Positions 7,002-9,419 of a stretch of DNA of 9,419 nt are shown piece by piece. Positions within the stretch are counted from its first letter, which is position 1. Each line of letters begins with the position of its first letter. A program made the position numbers and the translations under genes. Source of the DNA: an uncultured Eubacteriales bacterium (GTDB lineage Bacteria > Bacillota > Clostridia > Oscillospirales > CAG-382); contig CAKSCN010000097.1 in NCBI GenBank assembly GCA_934444485.1, positions 1 to 9,419 of the forward strand, given 5' to 3'. Under the pieces are notes generated by a model. That model was not told the DNA's origin and did not search any database. It saw nothing but the letters and a program-made list of their open reading frames with translations.

Positions 7002-8029
7002 AAAGGCTTTTAAACACGCTGTATGTCACGACTCCCGAAACCTATTTGCGTTTGGAGGGTGAAACGGTCGTAATACTTCGTGACGACAGCGAACTCGGGC
7101 AAATACCTTTAATCAATCTTTCGGCGATAGTGTACTTCGGATACAGGGGCGTGAGTCCGTCGCTCATGGGCTACTGTGCGGAACACGGAATAGATCTGTC
7201 TTTCATGACTCCGCACGGGCGCTTTCTCGCAAGGATAAACGGACCTGTAAGAGGCAACGTGCTTTTGAGGGAAGCGCAAACGCTCCTGGCTGCGGATACC
7301 ATGCGTTCTCTCGAACCGGCAAAGGCTTTCATTTCGGCTAAGCTCTACAACTGCCGAACGGTTCTCGAACGCACGGTGCGTGACCACGAACACCGCATAG
7401 ACGCAGAGCTTTTCGCAGGCGTAATCGATCAGCACCGCCGCTGTATTTCCGAACTGCAAACGGCGGAGGACATAGGCACCGTCATGGGTATAGAGGGTGC
7501 GGCAGCGAAGGCGTATTTTTCGGTATTCGGACAAATGATACTGAGAAACCGAAACGACTTTCCGTTTGAAGACAGAAACCGCCGTCCTCCGACCGACCGT
7601 GTGAATGCGCTCCTCTCCTTCGCCTACACGCTTTTGACAAACGAGATATGCGGCGCTCTCGAAAGTGTTGGACTTGATCCGTACATCGGATATCTGCACC
7701 AAAAGCGTCCCGGCAGATGTTCTCTCGCTCTTGATTTCCTCGAAGAATTTCGTGCATCGTATGCCGACCGCTTCGTACTTTCGCAAATAAATCTGGGAAC
7801 GTTGACGGCAGACGACTTTGACGTAAAGGAAAACGGTGCGGTATTTCTCCGTGACGACGCCAGAAGCCGCTTTTTGAAAGCTTGGCAAACCAAAAAGAGC
7901 GAAACGATAACGCATCCCTTTCTCCGGGAAAAAATACCGTGGGGACTCGTTCCTTACGCCCAGGCGATGTTGTTTTCGAGATGGCTCAGGGGCGACCTTG
8001 ACGCATATCCGCCGTTCTTTTGGAAGTGA
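6998..8029 (+). CDS. cas1: Cas1 CRISPR integrase (type I-C)
   Basis: Cas1 is the metal-dependent integrase that, with Cas2, inserts new spacers at the leader end of the array. The 343-residue protein starts MKRLLNTLYVTTPETYL, the usual I-C N-terminus. The N-terminal beta domain runs to about residue 80 and the helical catalytic domain follows, with metal ligands Glu166 (GIEGAAAKAYF), His234 (GYLHQKRPGRCSLALD) and Asp246, and Glu249/250 nearby. Length is typical and no key residue is missing. The ATG overlaps the cas4 stop by 4 bp. AAAGGAGGTG at 6977-6986, 11 nt upstream, is one of the strongest ribosome binding sites in the window. Position directly after cas4 fits a Cas4-Cas1 adaptation complex. 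Confidence 0.97.
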   Translation: MKRLLNTLYVTTPETYLRLEGETVVILRDDSELGQIPLINLSAIVYFGYRGVSPSLMGYCAEHGIDLSFMTPHGRFLARINGPVRGNVLLREAQTLLAADTMRSLEPAKAFISAKLYNCRTVLERTVRDHEHRIDAELFAGVIDQHRRCISELQTAEDIGTVMGIEGAAAKAYFSVFGQMILRNRNDFPFEDRNRRPPTDRVNALLSFAYTLLTNEICGALESVGLDPYIGYLHQKRPGRCSLALDFLEEFRASYADRFVLSQINLGTLTADDFDVKENGAVFLRDDARSRFLKAWQTKKSETITHPFLREKIPWGLVPYAQAMLFSRWLRGDLDAYPPFFWK

Positions 8030-8035
8030 GGCGCT

Positions 8036-8326
8036 ATGTTAATTCTTGTAACCTACGACGTATCTCTTACCGAACCCGGCGGTCAGAAAAGGCTCCGGAG
8101 AGTCGCAAAGGTATGTCAAAACTACGGCGTGCGTGTTCAGAATTCGGTTTTTGAATGCGTCGTCGATCAAACGCAGTATGTCGTTCTGAAAGACAGACTG
8201 TGCAAGGAAATAGATGAGGATAAAGACAGTCTCAGATTGTACAGACTCGGTAACAACTACAAAGAAAAAGTGGAGCATTACGGAGTAAAACAGAGCATAA
8301 ACGTCGAAAATCCTCTGATTTTTTAA
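8036..8326 (+). CDS. cas2: Cas2, dimeric core of the spacer integration complex
   Basis: Cas2 dimers hold two Cas1 dimers and measure the prespacer. The 96-residue protein begins MLILVTYDVSL, with the conserved Asp8 after the first beta strand of the ferredoxin-like fold, followed by GQKRLRRVAKVCQNYG and RVQNSVFECVVD. The C-terminal KQSINVENPLIF is typical of I-C Cas2. Start at 8036, six bases after the cas1 stop; the ribosome binding site GTGAGG (8026-8031) overlaps that stop. It is the last gene of the operon, and the leader and array follow directly. Confidence 0.97.
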   Translation: MLILVTYDVSLTEPGGQKRLRRVAKVCQNYGVRVQNSVFECVVDQTQYVVLKDRLCKEIDEDKDSLRLYRLGNNYKEKVEHYGVKQSINVENPLIF

Positions 8327-8369
8327 GTGCGAACACCCGGCGTACATAAAATCTCCGAGAGGTTCGCAC
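8327..8369. repeat. Inverted repeat immediately after cas2
   Basis: GTGCGAAC (8327-8334) begins on the base after the cas2 stop and is perfectly complementary to GTTCGCAC (8362-8369), with a 27-nt loop. No T-run follows, so it is not a classical intrinsic terminator. It may be an mRNA 3' stability element, or part of the leader used in adaptation. From memory, similar GTTCGCAC dyads follow cas2 in other I-C loci; this is not verified. Confidence 0.6.
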
Positions 8370-8439
8370 CGCACAAAACACATATTGTGTTACAGCTTGT
8401 TTTCTCAATTGTTAATATGTAATAAGAAAGCAAACTTTT

Positions 8440-8495
8440 GCAGCATTGCATACATCAAGCCGCACTCAGCTAAAGGTCTTTTTGTGCAATGTTGC
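8440..8495. repeat. Leader inverted repeat abutting the first CRISPR repeat
   Basis: GCAGCATTGCA (8440-8450) is complementary to TGCAATGTTGC (8485-8495) over 11 positions with a single G:T mismatch. The loop is 34 bp. The right arm ends one base before the first repeat at 8497, where new spacers are inserted. A role as integrase recognition site is inferred. Confidence 0.55.
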
Positions 8496-8496
8496 T

Positions 8497-9419
8497 GTCG
8501 CTCCCCTCACAGGGAGCGTGGATTGAAATGTAGTGTTTGTGTCGGTATTTTTGTTTCCGTTGGTCGCTCCCCTCACAGGGAGCGTGGATTGAAATAGAAA
8601 GCATGGGAACGGACAGCTTGCCGACTGAAGTCGCTCCCCTCACAGGGAGCGTGGATTGAAATTGTCTGCGTTACAAGGTCTCTTACGCCCATTTGGTCGC
8701 TCCCCTCACAGGGAGCGTGGATTGAAATTCATTCCGAGTTTTTTCGCCGCTTCAAGTCTGCAGTCGCTCCCCTCACAGGGAGCGTGGATTGAAATATGGT
8801 TTCAATGCCGACTTGCTTGCATTCTTGCAGTCGCTCCCCTCACAGGGAGCGTGGATTGAAATAAGTACTGTTCTGCATGGTTTACATTTTGTTTACGTCG
8901 CTCCCCTCACAGGGAGCGTGGATTGAAATGCCGTACGGGTCGATTTTGTATTGCTCGCAAAGGGTCGCTCCCCTCACAGGGAGCGTGGATTGAAATGACA
9001 AAAAAACTATATAGGGGGAATAAAAAATGGCGGTCGCTCCCCTCACAGGGAGCGTGGATTGAAATCTGTGCAAACAGTTCCCAACCGATTCCGCTTGCTG
9101 TCGCTCCCCTCACAGGGAGCGTGGATTGAAATTTTCAAAAATGTTGTATACATATTCCCACCGCCCGCCGTCGCTCCCCTCACAGGGAGCGTGGATTGAA
9201 ATTTTTTTGCGGCAGTGCTGTACCTTTTTCGGTGTTTGTCGCTCCCCTCACAGGGAGCGTGGATTGAAATTGTCATGTCTGCCGCTATGCGGTTTATTTT
9301 GGCAACGTCGCTCCCCTCACAGGGAGCGTGGATTGAAATAGTTCTACACTTCTTGCCGTGCCTAATAGTAACGGTCGCTCCCCTCACAGGGAGCGTGGAT
9401 TGAAATATCCGCATATGCA
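8497..9419 (+). CRISPR. Type I-C CRISPR array: 14 repeats, 13 complete spacers, continues past the window
   Basis: The repeat is 33 bp, starts GTCGCTCCCC and ends GTGGATTGAAAT. By eye all 14 copies are identical, beginning at 8497, 8563, 8630, 8696, 8763, 8830, 8897, 8964, 9033, 9100, 9170, 9238, 9307 and 9374. Spacer lengths in order are 33, 34, 33, 34, 34, 34, 34, 36, 34, 37, 35, 36 and 34; a 14th spacer starts at 9407 and is cut by the edge. Repeat bases 3-9 (CGCTCCC) pair with 16-22 (GGGAGCG) in a 7-bp hairpin with a 6-nt loop. Cas5c cleavage at the stem base would leave the 11-nt handle TGGATTGAAAT, as in other I-C systems. The leader is on the cas2 side, so the newest spacer is at 8530. 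Absence of a degenerate repeat fits an array whose old end lies beyond the window. Confidence 0.99.

Larger units (their letters stand above)
8327..8496 (+). promoter_or_regulatory. CRISPR leader (promoter and integration region)
   Basis: These 170 bp between the cas2 stop and the first repeat have no credible gene and are AT-rich from about 8370 on, as CRISPR leaders are. The leader should contain the pre-crRNA promoter and the Cas1-Cas2 docking sites. I see only a weak promoter candidate (TTACAG, 17 bp, TAATAT within about 8391-8419), so the array may be transcribed from this or from cas operon read-through. Leader orientation follows from the repeat, which ends in ATTGAAAT on the + strand as expected for I-C. 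Confidence 0.75.

Noticed and set aside
8530..9373. Self-targeting spacers matching the cas genes of this window
   Set aside because: By eye I found no spacer matching the rest of the window; an exact search of both strands would be needed to exclude it fully.
8385..9414. Open reading frames of about 60-125 codons on both strands across the leader and array
   Set aside because: They consist of the translated CRISPR repeat (recurring SLPSQGAWIE and ISIHAPCEGSD units) and have no independent coding evidence.
1..9419. A new defence or mobile system alongside the cas genes
   Set aside because: Every gene-sized frame is accounted for by a canonical I-C cas gene. No transposase, toxin-antitoxin pair, tRNA or extra accessory gene is visible.

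Overview
The window holds a complete, apparently intact type I-C (Dvulg-type) CRISPR-Cas locus, all on the + strand, followed by a CRISPR array that runs off the right edge. Gene order is cas3 - cas5c - cas8c (with cas11c inside its 3' end) - cas7c - cas4 - cas1 - cas2 - leader - array, the standard I-C order. The host is most likely a Firmicute, probably a Clostridia gut-type bacterium. This is an inference from strong AGGAGG-type ribosome binding sites, a textbook sigma-A promoter, moderate GC, and a Cas5c that resembles the Bacillus halodurans protein as I remember it.

Layout. Positions 1-33 look like the last codons of an unrelated upstream gene. Positions 34-308 are an AT-rich intergenic stretch with a 9-bp dyad (133-158) and an isolated TATAAT. 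A perfect consensus promoter (TTGACA, 17 bp, TATAAT; 309-337) then drives cas3 (374-2740). After an 88-bp gap, cas5c, cas8c, cas7c, cas4, cas1 and cas2 follow with overlaps or gaps of a few bases, so they probably form one translationally coupled operon. A GTG with a strong Shine-Dalgarno inside cas8c (5062) almost certainly starts the small subunit Cas11c. A leader of about 170 bp carries two inverted repeats and leads into 14 identical 33-bp repeats with 13 complete spacers of 33-37 bp.

How it works together. Cas1, Cas2 and Cas4 select, trim and insert new spacers at the leader end. The array transcript is cut by Cas5c, which replaces Cas6 in I-C, at the base of the repeat hairpin; this leaves an 11-nt 5' handle. 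Cas7c, Cas8c, Cas5c and Cas11c form Cascade on the crRNA and find DNA targets. Cas3 (HD nuclease plus helicase) is recruited to unwind and degrade them. All expected active-site residues are present, so the system is probably functional.

I did not find a previously undescribed system. The points most worth a second look are the internal cas11c start, a sharp AT-rich segment inside cas8c that ends close to the cas11c start, the leader inverted repeat that stops one base before the first repeat, and the change in spacer length along the array.
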